This document shows, in pieces, positions 1 through 5,776 of a stretch of DNA of 5,776 bases. How positions within the stretch are numbered: position 1 is the stretch's first letter; every line of letters starts with the position of its first letter. Below the pieces are notes generated by a model, which ran no database searches, was not told the origin of the DNA, and worked only from the letters and a program-made list of their open reading frames with translations. This DNA is from Clostridia bacterium (GTDB lineage: Bacteria; Bacillota; Clostridia; Oscillospirales; Butyricicoccaceae), in NCBI GenBank assembly GCA_017407765.1, contig JAFQVZ010000153.1, positions 1-5,776 on the forward strand, in the 5' to 3' direction. The translations under genes and the position numbers were made by a program.

Positions 1-159
1 ATCTATAAGATTGACAGCGATATCGGCGACCGTTACGTATACTATCTTGATGATGAAATGAATCTTGATATTATTTTTAACAGAAATGCTGACGGCTGCG
101 TTCAGAGCTGCTCGATGAGCTGCTCGAGATGTCTCGATATGATATGCACAAAGCAGTAA
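1..159 (+). CDS. 3' end of an unrecognised protein with a cysteine-rich C-terminus (partial)
   Basis: Frame 1 is open from the first base to a TAA at 157-159 and gives the last 52 residues of a protein whose start lies outside the window. I do not recognise the family. The first part is rich in acidic and aromatic residues (IDSDIGDRYVYYLDDEMN) and could be beta-strand-rich. The last 20 residues carry five cysteines at fragment positions 33, 37, 41, 44 and 49, a C-x3-C-x3-C-x2-C-x4-C spacing that could bind metal or form disulfides; this is inference. The frame is supported as coding by a perfect bidirectional terminator starting 11 bases after the stop and by the convergent arrangement with fba. 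No signal peptide or domain can be judged because the N-terminus is missing. Confidence 0.7.
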   Translation: MYKIDSDIGDRYVYYLDDEMNLDIIFNRNADGCVQSCSMSCSRCLDMICTKQ

Positions 160-170
160 TTCGGCAAATA

Positions 171-200
171 AAAAACGGTACCCGATCGGGTACCGTTTTT
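171..200. terminator. Bidirectional rho-independent terminator (perfect 30-base palindrome)
   Basis: Bases 171-200 are a perfect inverted repeat. The GC-rich arms CGGTACCC and GGGTACCG are flanked by AAAAA on the left and TTTTT on the right. Read on the plus strand, the hairpin ends in a T run and terminates the left-edge gene (stop at 159). Read on the minus strand, the A tract becomes the T run and terminates fba, whose stop lies 7 bases away. This is the classic layout between two convergent genes. Confidence 0.93.
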
Positions 201-206
201 CTGTGA

Positions 207-1142
207 TTAAAGTGTGTTGGACGAGCCAAGAACATTTCTGATCTTATGAGCGACCATATCTCTCAGCGCATCTCTGCCCGGTGTCAGGAACTGACGGGGG
301 TCAAAGTGAGAAGGATTCTCTACAAGGTGCTTTCTGACTGCAGCTGTCATGCAGATTCTGAGGTCAGAGTCGATGTTGATCTTGCAGACGGCCATCTTTG
401 CAGCCTGGCGAAGCATTTCCTCGGGAATACCGATAGCATCAGGCATTGCACCGCCATACTGGTTGACCAACTTTACAAACTCCTGAGGAACCGAAGAAGC
501 ACCGTGAAGAACGATGGGGAAACCGTCGATGCGTCTCTGGATCTCTTCAAGAATATCAAAGCGCAATCTGGGCTTCTGGCCGGGCTTAAACTTGTAAGCG
601 CCATGGCTTGTGCCGATAGCAATAGCCAGCGAGTCGACACCTGTCTTTGTGACAAACTCTTCTACCTGAGCGGGGTCTGTAAACTGAGCATCTTCAGCGC
701 TGACATTAACATCATCTTCGATGCCGGCAAGCTTGCCCAGCTCGCCTTCAACAACAACGCCTCTTGCATGAGCATAGTCAACGACCTGCTTTGTCAGAGC
801 GATATTGTCCTCAAAGCTGTACTTGGAACCATCGATCATGACCGAGGAGAAACCGCCGTCAATGCAGGACTTGCAGATTTCAAAGCTTTCGCCATGGTCA
901 AGGTGAAGAGCAATGGGAAGGTCTGTCTCAAGAATAGCGGCCTCTACCAGCTTAACAAGATAGTTATGCTTGGCATACTTTCTTGCTCCAGCCGAGACCT
1001 GAAGGATAACGGGAGACTTTTCCTGCATAGCAGCTTCTGTGATGCCCTGGATGATCTCCATGTTGTTTACGTTAAAAGCACCAATGGCATATCCGCCCTT
1101 GTAGGCTTTTTCAAACATTTCTTTTGTGGTTACGAGTGGCAT
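207..1142 (-). CDS. fba: Class II fructose-1,6-bisphosphate aldolase
   Basis: A cytosolic, metal-dependent glycolytic and gluconeogenic enzyme that reversibly cleaves fructose 1,6-bisphosphate into dihydroxyacetone phosphate and glyceraldehyde 3-phosphate. The 311-residue length is normal for the short bacterial class II type. Both family signatures are visible: LPIALHLDHG (residues 75-84), with the proposed catalytic Asp82 and zinc ligand His83, and VEGELGKLAGIE (131-142). Further zinc ligands fit His180 (GTSHG) and His213 (VLHGAS). The phosphate-binding NIDSD motif is at 256-260. The ATG at 1140-1142 is preceded by GGAGG (plus-strand CCTCC at 1150-1154) with a 7-base spacer, which fixes the start. 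The gene is divergent from the phosphofructokinase and has its own promoter-like sequence in the shared intergenic region. It appears complete, with no missing key residues. Confidence 0.97.
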   Translation of the reverse strand: MPLVTTKEMFEKAYKGGYAIGAFNVNNMEIIQGITEAAMQEKSPVILQVSAGARKYAKHNYLVKLVEAAILETDLPIALHLDHGESFEICKSCIDGGFSSVMIDGSKYSFEDNIALTKQVVDYAHARGVVVEGELGKLAGIEDDVNVSAEDAQFTDPAQVEEFVTKTGVDSLAIAIGTSHGAYKFKPGQKPRLRFDILEEIQRRIDGFPIVLHGASSVPQEFVKLVNQYGGAMPDAIGIPEEMLRQAAKMAVCKINIDSDLRICMTAAVRKHLVENPSHFDPRQFLTPGRDALRDMVAHKIRNVLGSSNTL

Positions 1143-1178
1143 GTCTATTCCTCCAAACTTAAGCCGTATTACAATATT

Positions 1179-1207
1179 ATTCTAACAGCATTTGATTCAT
1201 TATTCAA
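1179..1207 (-). promoter_or_regulatory. Candidate sigma-A-type promoter for fba
   Basis: Read on the minus strand, TTGAAT (plus 1202-1207) and TAGAAT (plus 1179-1184) are separated by 17 bases. A TG one base upstream of TAGAAT gives an extended -10. The match to TTGACA/TATAAT is good, and the position implies a 5' leader of about 30 bases ahead of the fba ATG. Assignment is by consensus only. Confidence 0.6.
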
Positions 1208-1212
1208 TCAAA
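1191..1212. promoter_or_regulatory. Inverted repeat in the fba-pfp divergent region, possible operator
   Basis: TTTGATT (1191-1197) and AATCAAA (1206-1212) are perfect 7-base inverted arms around an 8-base AT-rich centre. The repeat covers the -35 element and part of the spacer of the proposed fba promoter and lies about 40 bases upstream of the candidate pfp promoter. That placement suits a dimeric repressor or dual regulator, but AT-rich intergenic DNA yields such repeats by chance. I cannot name a regulator that recognises it. Confidence 0.35.
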
Positions 1213-1246
1213 ACAATCATATTTTCCAAAAGGTCGAGATAAAGAT

Positions 1247-1280
1247 TGTTTTTTGATCGGTGCTATGGTAAACTTTTATT
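1247..1280 (+). promoter_or_regulatory. Candidate promoter region for pfp
   Basis: Two overlapping, equally plausible plus-strand readings exist. One is TTGTTT (1247-1252), a 16-base spacer, and an extended -10 of TG-G-TAAACT (hexamer 1269-1274). The other is TTGATC (1253-1258), a 16-base spacer, and TTTATT (1275-1280). Each has only a moderate consensus match. A promoter is expected somewhere here because fba lies divergently upstream and nothing on the plus strand can read through from nearby. Confidence 0.4.
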
Positions 1281-1315
1281 GATAACTTCATTAAAAAATA
1301 TCGGAGGTATTATAA

Positions 1316-2566
1316 ATGGCTCTTAAAGGTGCATGTATCTTTGGCCAGTCTGGCGGCCCCACATCTGTCATCAATGCCAGCGCATACGGTGTTTTCAGCG
1401 AGGCTCTGAAGAATTCTAATATTACTCAGGTTCTTGGCGCAGCCCATGGTATCAAGGGTGTTCTTAATGATCAGCTCTTCGATATGTCTAAAGAAGATCC
1501 CCGCGAGCTCGAACTGCTCAAGAACACTCCTTCCTCGGCTCTTGGCTCCTGCCGCTATAAGCTGAAGGATCCTTCCGTCGACGATACAGATTATAAGCGT
1601 ATTCTTGAGATCTTCAAGAAATACAATGTAAGATATTTCTTCTATAATGGCGGCAACGACTCGATGGATACCTGCAACAAGGTCTCCAAGTATCTGCTCA
1701 GCCAGGGTTATGAGTGCAACGTTATCGGTGTTCCCAAGACGATCGACAACGACCTTTTTGGAACAGACCACTGCCCCGGTTTTGGTTCGGCAGCTAAGTA
1801 TATCGCAACAACCTGCGCCGAGATCTATCGTGATGCTACAGTTTATGACACAGGTGCTATCACAGTTATCGAGGCTATGGGCCGCAACGCAGGCTGGCTG
1901 ACAGCTGCAGCTTCTCTGGCAGAGGTTTCCGGTTGTGGCCCTGACCTTATTTATCTCCCCGAGCTTCCTTTTGACCTTGAGGCTTTCCTTGCAAAGGTAA
2001 AGGCTGTTTATGAAGAAAAGGGCAACTGCGTTGTCGTTATTTCCGAAGGCATCAAGGACAAGGATGGTGTATTTATTGCTGAATATGCCAACAAGGATGC
2101 CAAGGCTGACGCATTTGGTCACAAGCAGATGGGCGGTTCTGCAGCTTACCTTGCAAATGCTGTTAAGGAAGCAACAGGCGCTAAGGTAAGAGCTATTGAG
2201 TATTCGCTCATGCAGCGCTGCGCCGCACATTGCGCTTCCAAGACCGACGTTGACGAGGCTGTTCTTATGGGCGCTGAAGCTGTAAGAGCTGCTACAAGCG
2301 GCATTACCGACAAGATGGTTGCTATCAAGCGTGCTGACAGCGAAGGCTATAAGGCTGAGATCCAGCTGCTTGACCTTACCGTTGTAGCAAACACAGAGAA
2401 AAAGTTCCCCCTCGAGTGGATCACTGAGGATGGCACAGGAATCAAGAAGGAATTCTTTGATTATGCCCTTCCCCTGATCGCCGGCGAAAATCCCTATGCA
2501 TGGGAGCAGGGACTTCCTCGCTTTGCAAATCTCAAGAAGGTTCTTGCCGAGCCTCTTGCTGAATAA
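1316..2566 (+). CDS. pfp: Pyrophosphate-dependent 6-phosphofructokinase (PPi-PFK)
   Basis: A cytosolic enzyme that phosphorylates fructose 6-phosphate to fructose 1,6-bisphosphate, predicted to use PPi rather than ATP and so to act reversibly. Residues show the PFK fold: phosphate loop GGPT (13-16), GGNDS (112-116), PKTIDND (140-146) with catalytic base Asp144 and Asp146, MGR (188-190) and SEG (243-245). The donor-selecting positions read as PPi type. Asp115 occupies the place of Gly104 of E. coli PfkA, and Lys141 that of Gly124. Length (416 aa) is longer than allosteric ATP-PFKs (about 320) and close to clostridial PPi-PFKs. The ATG has GGAGG at 1303-1307 with an 8-base spacer. It is divergent from fba, the next enzyme in glycolysis. 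An ATP-using member of the same clade cannot be excluded without assay. Confidence 0.92.
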   Translation: MALKGACIFGQSGGPTSVINASAYGVFSEALKNSNITQVLGAAHGIKGVLNDQLFDMSKEDPRELELLKNTPSSALGSCRYKLKDPSVDDTDYKRILEIFKKYNVRYFFYNGGNDSMDTCNKVSKYLLSQGYECNVIGVPKTIDNDLFGTDHCPGFGSAAKYIATTCAEIYRDATVYDTGAITVIEAMGRNAGWLTAAASLAEVSGCGPDLIYLPELPFDLEAFLAKVKAVYEEKGNCVVVISEGIKDKDGVFIAEYANKDAKADAFGHKQMGGSAAYLANAVKEATGAKVRAIEYSLMQRCAAHCASKTDVDEAVLMGAEAVRAATSGITDKMVAIKRADSEGYKAEIQLLDLTVVANTEKKFPLEWITEDGTGIKKEFFDYALPLIAGENPYAWEQGLPRFANLKKVLAEPLAE

Positions 2567-2585
2567 AGAATAAGTTTGGCTTACT

Positions 2586-2617
2586 GCGGCGCACTATCTG
2601 ATCAGATGGTGCGCCGT
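2586..2617 (+). terminator. Long imperfect hairpin after pfp: weak terminator or leader structure of the methyltransferase gene
   Basis: The arms around the centre at 2601/2602 pair almost perfectly over 32 bases: CGGCGCAC at 2587-2594 with GTGCGCCG at 2609-2616, and an inner ATCTGATCAGAT palindrome, with G-U wobbles at 2595/2608 and 2586/2617. It begins 20 bases after the pfp stop, which suits a terminator, but the following tract TATTTACT is poor in T. The methyltransferase ribosome binding site starts only 8 bases after it. It may act as a leaky terminator, attenuator or transcript-stabilising structure. Confidence 0.55.
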
Positions 2618-2635
2618 ATTTACTGGGAGGTAAAA

Positions 2636-3253
2636 ATGCTTCTTGATAATAAAGGTTTTGATCTCTGGGCAGAGGGATATGACAAAAGTGTAGGTATAAG
2701 CGATGACAGTGGGACCTACCCTTTTGCAGGATACAAGGACCTTCTTTCGTATGTTTATAACACAGTACGCTCCGGAAACGGGAAATCGATCCTGGATATA
2801 GGCACCGGAACGGGGATTTTATCGGCAAAGCTTTATAATGACGGCTATTCCCTTACCTGCCTCGACTTTTCCGAAAAAATGCTCGGCATTGCCAAAGCTA
2901 AAATGCCGGATGCCTCTTTTATAAACCATGATTTTGCTTTTGGTCTTCCCCCTGCCTTAATGGACGCAAAGTTTGATTTTATTATTTCAACATATGCATT
3001 CCACCATCTGAACGACTCGCAAAAGATTTCATTTATAAACGACCTTAAGAAAATCCTGGCTCCCGGCGGTATCATTGTAATTGGTGACATTGCATTTTCC
3101 AGTAAGGATGAGCTTGAAAAATGCAAAGCAGCAAGCGGAACAAGCTGGGATCATGATGAGTTCTATATAACTGCCGATGAGTTTTGCAAAAACATATCTG
3201 GAATCTGCTTTAAAAAAATCAGCTTCTGCAGCGGCGTATTTATTATTAAGTAA
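2636..3253 (+). CDS. Class I SAM-dependent methyltransferase, substrate unknown
   Basis: A predicted soluble methyltransferase of 205 residues with a Rossmann-like fold. Motif I is LDIGTGTG (53-60). The acidic residue ending strand beta-2 that binds the SAM ribose is Asp77 in CLDFSEKML. The motif IV region is FDFIISTYAFHHL (113-125), and a post-motif LAPGGIIVIGD lies at 141-151. The N-terminal FDLWAEGYDKSV and YPFAGY segments resemble YrrT-like small-molecule methyltransferases of Firmicutes, but the acceptor cannot be read from sequence. The ATG at 2636 is chosen because GGGAGG (2625-2630) sits 5 bases upstream; an in-frame TTG at 2576 would place the hairpin inside the coding region and has no ribosome binding site. 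It follows pfp in the same direction and may depend partly on read-through. It ends at a strong bidirectional terminator. Codon use is more AT-rich than in fba and pfp, as expected for lower expression. Confidence 0.9.
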   Translation: MLLDNKGFDLWAEGYDKSVGISDDSGTYPFAGYKDLLSYVYNTVRSGNGKSILDIGTGTGILSAKLYNDGYSLTCLDFSEKMLGIAKAKMPDASFINHDFAFGLPPALMDAKFDFIISTYAFHHLNDSQKISFINDLKKILAPGGIIVIGDIAFSSKDELEKCKAASGTSWDHDEFYITADEFCKNISGICFKKISFCSGVFIIK

Positions 3254-3254
3254 A

Positions 3255-3284
3255 AAAAGGCTGACACAAGCGTGTCAGCCTTTT
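3255..3284. terminator. Bidirectional rho-independent terminator between the methyltransferase gene and radA
   Basis: AAAAGGCTGACAC (3255-3267) pairs perfectly with GTGTCAGCCTTTT (3272-3284) around a 4-base AAGC loop. Plus-strand transcripts of the methyltransferase gene (stop at 3253) end in TTTT. Minus-strand transcripts of radA (stop at 3287) end in the seven T's complementary to 3252-3258. It closes both convergent units. Confidence 0.94.
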
Positions 3285-3286
3285 AA

Positions 3287-4666
3287 TTATTCATCTTTAT
3301 CAAAACATGCTCTTATTGCATCTTTTATATCAGATACCGGAATGAGCTTTATCCCTTCCGGAGCCTTGAGGTTTTCAGCCGAAGCCTTGGGCAGAATACA
3401 ATATCTGAATCCAAGCCTTGCAAGTTCGTTTATACGCTGAGAGGCATTGCTGACAGCTCTCATCTCGCCTGCCAGACCTACCTCGCCAAAAACAGCAAGA
3501 TCATGGCGTATGGGTCTGTCAAGATAGCTGGATGCTATAGCCAGCATCACGCCAAGATCAACAGCCGGCTCGTCGAGGCTAAGTCCCCCTACGACATTGA
3601 TATATGCATCATAAGCTCCAAGCATAAAACCTGCTCTTTTCTCGAGGATCGCCAACAGAAGTACAGCCCTGTTATAGTCAAGGCCCGCAGAAGTTCTTCT
3701 GGCCGATCCGTAAACCGACTTGGTGACAAGTCCCTGTATTTCTGATAAAATCGGCCTTGTTCCCTCGATAGTTGCAACAACACAGCTTCCGCTTGTATTG
3801 ATCGGCCTGCCGGAGAGAAGCGCTGCAGAGGGGTTGGGCACATCAATCAGCCCATCAGCTGTCATTTCAAACAAACCGATCTCATTCGTAGATCCAAAAC
3901 GGTTCTTGGAAGCCCTCAGCATCCTATATGAATTGTGCTTTTCGCCTTCAAAGCTTAAAACAGTGTCTACCATATGCTCAAGTATTTTAGGTCCGGCTAT
4001 ATTACCGTCCTTATTGATATGGCCCACAAGAACTATAGACACTCCGCTGCCTTTTGCATACTGCATAAGCTTCATCGTACATTCGCGAACCTGACTGATA
4101 CTGCCGGGTGCCGAACTGTTCTGCGGATCATACATTGTCTGGATAGAGTCAATAAAAATATATTCGGGCGACAGTTTGTCCGCATGAACGAGTATGTCAT
4201 CAAGATTTGTTTCCGAAAGAACATACAGGTTTTCTCTGTCAATACCAAGTCTTGACGCACGCATCTTTATCTGCGAAAGCGATTCCTCGCCTGTCACATA
4301 CATTACCGCGTGATCTTTACATAGATTCTGACACGTTTGCAGCAGAAGCGTAGATTTACCTATTCCCGGTTCTCCGCTTATCAGTACAAGAGAGCCACGA
4401 ACCACGCCTCCGCCAAGGACACGGTCGAGCTCAGGAATCTGAGTCATTACCCGCTCTTCATCTCCGCTGGTTATCTCAGAAAGACGCATGGGACGCGAAG
4501 TTTTTTTATTCAAAGAAGGCAGATCGAGGCTGCGATCATTTTCAGCCTTAATAACCTCTTCTGCCATCGTGTTCCATGCGCCGCATGAAGGGCATTTTCC
4601 CATCCATTTGGGTGAATCATAACCGCACTCGGTGCAAACATACGCTGTTTTCTTTTTAGGTGGCAT
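3287..4666 (-). CDS. radA: DNA repair/recombination protein RadA (Sms)
   Basis: A RecA-related ATPase that promotes branch migration and processing of recombination intermediates in the cytoplasm. Numbered from the ATG at 4666, the 459-residue product has the full family layout. There is a zinc finger with Cys11, Cys14, Cys25 and Cys28, then Walker A GEPGIGKST (98-106, Lys104), Walker B YIFIDSI (Asp173), the RadA-specific KNRFG motif (254-258), and a C-terminal Lon-protease-like domain from about 275. The ATG is preferred over the in-frame GTG at 4678 because it leaves about ten residues before the first cysteine, as in E. coli and B. subtilis RadA. Neither start has a clear ribosome binding site. 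The ATG lies inside the end of the upstream amidase gene (11-base overlap), which suggests translational coupling. The gene is last in the cluster and ends at a strong terminator. Confidence 0.96.
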   Translation of the reverse strand: MPPKKKTAYVCTECGYDSPKWMGKCPSCGAWNTMAEEVIKAENDRSLDLPSLNKKTSRPMRLSEITSGDEERVMTQIPELDRVLGGGVVRGSLVLISGEPGIGKSTLLLQTCQNLCKDHAVMYVTGEESLSQIKMRASRLGIDRENLYVLSETNLDDILVHADKLSPEYIFIDSIQTMYDPQNSSAPGSISQVRECTMKLMQYAKGSGVSIVLVGHINKDGNIAGPKILEHMVDTVLSFEGEKHNSYRMLRASKNRFGSTNEIGLFEMTADGLIDVPNPSAALLSGRPINTSGSCVVATIEGTRPILSEIQGLVTKSVYGSARRTSAGLDYNRAVLLLAILEKRAGFMLGAYDAYINVVGGLSLDEPAVDLGVMLAIASSYLDRPIRHDLAVFGEVGLAGEMRAVSNASQRINELARLGFRYCILPKASAENLKAPEGIKLIPVSDIKDAIRACFDKDE

Positions 4667-5396
4667 ATTTATTTTCACTCATTTCAAGGTAATCTATATA
4701 TCCGTCGAATATTGCCAAAACAATTTTGGTCCTGTAATCACTCTGTGAAAGAAGACGCGCCTCTTCATTATTGGAAAGAAACCCACACTCAATTGTTACT
4801 GCAGGGGATTCTATATTCTTCATCAGATAAATATCATCAGATGCAAGCTTAGCCCGTCGCTTGTTATCAGGGTCAAGAACCTTAAAAGCTTTCTGAATAA
4901 ATGTGGCCAGATCAGAGGAATCTTCATTATTCGGTGAGTAAAACACCTGTGCGCCATGATACTTTTCCTGCTCAAACTTATTGAGATGGATACTCAAAAA
5001 ATCGCATTCAGGATTATCTTCAGCAATCCTAAGCCTTGCCTTAAGATCTGCAGACTTATTTTCTCTGATGGTTTTATCCGGTGAAAAATCCAATGATTCA
5101 TCATTATCCCGAGTCAAAACGGAAGTAACACCGATAAAACTCATCATATCACGCAGCTTAAGCGAAATATCAAGATTAAGCGGTGCCTCACACATACCAT
5201 TGATACTCTCGGCTCCTCCGTCTGCCCCGCCGTGCCCTGCATCAATTATTAATGCAGGCTTTATAATATAGGATATCATCACATCTTCTGAATCAGATGC
5301 TTTATATACTGATAATATGATTATAGCCAAGAGCAATGCAAAAGTCAAAACCATAGTACATATAAGATGTGTACGTTTCAGTATAAGCACTTTCAT
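4656..5396 (-). CDS. cwlD: N-acetylmuramoyl-L-alanine amidase, CwlD-like (Amidase_3), membrane-anchored
   Basis: A zinc amidase that cuts the amide bond between muramic acid and the peptide side chain of peptidoglycan. In spore formers, CwlD performs the first step of muramic-delta-lactam formation in spore cortex. The 246-residue product has an N-terminal membrane segment or uncleaved signal anchor (about 11-31) followed by the catalytic domain. Zinc ligands fit His55 (DAGHGG), Glu70 (CEAPLNLD) and His137 (SIHLN), with catalytic Glu203 in ECGFLSN. The segments around SADLKARL and DDIYLMKN also resemble CwlD, and length is close to B. subtilis CwlD. The ATG at 5394-5396 is chosen over one 21 bases upstream because AGGTGA (5401-5406) precedes it. 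The gene starts 4 bases after the upstream stop and overlaps radA by 11 bases. A vegetative Amidase_3 enzyme is the alternative. Confidence 0.88.
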   Translation of the reverse strand: MKVLILKRTHLICTMVLTFALLLAIIILSVYKASDSEDVMISYIIKPALIIDAGHGGADGGAESINGMCEAPLNLDISLKLRDMMSFIGVTSVLTRDNDESLDFSPDKTIRENKSADLKARLRIAEDNPECDFLSIHLNKFEQEKYHGAQVFYSPNNEDSSDLATFIQKAFKVLDPDNKRRAKLASDDIYLMKNIESPAVTIECGFLSNNEEARLLSQSDYRTKIVLAIFDGYIDYLEMSENKYAT

Positions 5397-5400
5397 ATAT

Positions 5401-5776
5401 TCACCTTGCATTTGCAATTACTCCACCGGAAATCAGCCCAAGCAATAATGCTATTACTAAAAAAGGGGCATCGCCAGGAACAAACGTGCTTTGAAACAAA
5501 ACCGTTCCAATTAACCAAAGCATAAGCTCCATACATATCAGAATAGCTAAAGAATACTGCATTATTTTCCCCCTTCGGCCCGTTGCAATTGACGCAGAGG
5601 CTCCGCCGATAAAGCACGAGACAGCTGTAAATATAATAATGCCTTCAACCGGAACGACCCCTGAAATAATTAGACCGGAAAAAACAAGACATAAGACAGC
5701 TATAACTGTAACGCCCACGGCAGCTGCCCAAATAATTGATCTAAGGCCGGTCAGAACTCTCGCGGCGACTCCGCCG
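5401..5776 (-). CDS. Small multi-pass membrane protein, TIGR04086-like (N-terminus cut by window edge)
   Basis: The frame is open from the window's right edge to a TGA at 5401-5403. It reads GGVAARVLTGLRSIIWAAAV and continues into a GTG at 5716-5718 that could be mistaken for the start. The upstream residues look like the usual basic N-terminal lead and first helix, so the true start probably lies just outside. About four hydrophobic segments are seen, with the loop FIGGASASIATGRRGK between helices two and three. That GG...GRRGK pattern and the size resemble the TIGR04086 family of Firmicute membrane proteins, whose function is unknown. The stop codon is embedded in the AGGTGA ribosome binding site of the amidase gene, so the two are almost certainly co-transcribed and probably translationally coupled. 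Confidence 0.72.
   Translation of the reverse strand, partial: GGVAARVLTGLRSIIWAAAVGVTVIAVLCLVFSGLIISGVVPVEGIIIFTAVSCFIGGASASIATGRRGKIMQYSLAILICMELMLWLIGTVLFQSTFVPGDAPFLVIALLLGLISGGVIANAR

Noticed and set aside
246..1256. Long open frame of 336 codons on the plus strand, opposite fba
   Set aside because: It is antisense to a clear, complete aldolase gene. Such frames arise from biased codon use on the opposite strand. No ribosome binding site or recognisable domain was seen, and it starts within the fba 3' end.
1310..2230. Long open frame of 306 codons on the minus strand, opposite pfp
   Set aside because: It is the antisense shadow of the phosphofructokinase gene. The translation is cysteine-rich without motif structure, and it has no plausible start context.
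2576..2635. Upstream TTG start that would extend the methyltransferase by 20 residues
   Set aside because: It has no ribosome binding site and the added segment is the hairpin region. The ATG at 2636 has GGGAGG 5 bases upstream and begins at a family-like N-terminus.
5397..5417. Upstream ATG giving an amidase with seven more residues
   Set aside because: The extension overlaps the upstream gene's stop codon and has no ribosome binding site, whereas AGGTGA precedes the ATG at 5396.
5393..5617. 74-codon minus-strand frame near the right edge
   Set aside because: It lies in another frame of the membrane protein gene, which has coherent transmembrane segments; the alternative translation shows no structure.
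1..5776. CRISPR arrays, tRNA/rRNA genes, insertion sequences, prophage or defence genes
   Set aside because: No direct-repeat arrays, cloverleaf-like sequences, transposase motifs or phage/defence motifs were seen on either strand; the genes present are housekeeping types.

Overview
The window looks like chromosomal DNA from a low-to-moderate GC Clostridia-type Firmicute (Lachnospiraceae/Oscillospiraceae-like). The signs are strong GGAGG-type ribosome binding sites, a pyrophosphate-type phosphofructokinase of the roughly 415-residue form found in anaerobic clostridia, a CwlD-like spore-cortex amidase, and a TIGR04086-type small membrane protein. I infer the affiliation from protein families; no 16S or other taxonomic marker is present.

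Layout from left to right. Bases 1-159 are the 3' end of an unrecognised plus-strand gene with a cysteine-rich C-terminus. A perfect palindromic bidirectional terminator (171-200) separates it from fba, a class II fructose-bisphosphate aldolase on the minus strand (207-1142). A 173-base divergent intergenic region (1143-1315) holds promoter-like sequences for both directions and an inverted repeat that overlaps the fba -35 element. It is followed by a PPi-type phosphofructokinase on the plus strand (1316-2566). A long hairpin (2586-2617) and a strong ribosome binding site precede a class I SAM-dependent methyltransferase (2636-3253). A second bidirectional terminator (3255-3284) separates it from a compact minus-strand gene cluster. 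Read in its own direction, that cluster is a TIGR04086-like membrane protein (cut by the right edge), then a CwlD-like amidase, then radA. Its members are only 4 bases apart or overlap by 11 bases.

Functionally, the phosphofructokinase and aldolase catalyse two consecutive glycolytic steps: fructose 6-phosphate to fructose 1,6-bisphosphate, then to triose phosphates. They share one divergent control region, so co-regulation is plausible. The minus-strand cluster mixes cell-envelope or sporulation functions with DNA recombination/repair and is probably one transcript ending at 3255-3284. I see no CRISPR array, tRNA, rRNA, insertion sequence, phage gene or toxin-antitoxin pair, and no convincing new multi-gene system. 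The more interesting points are the intergenic inverted repeat, the long hairpin ahead of the methyltransferase, and the cysteine-rich tail at the left edge.
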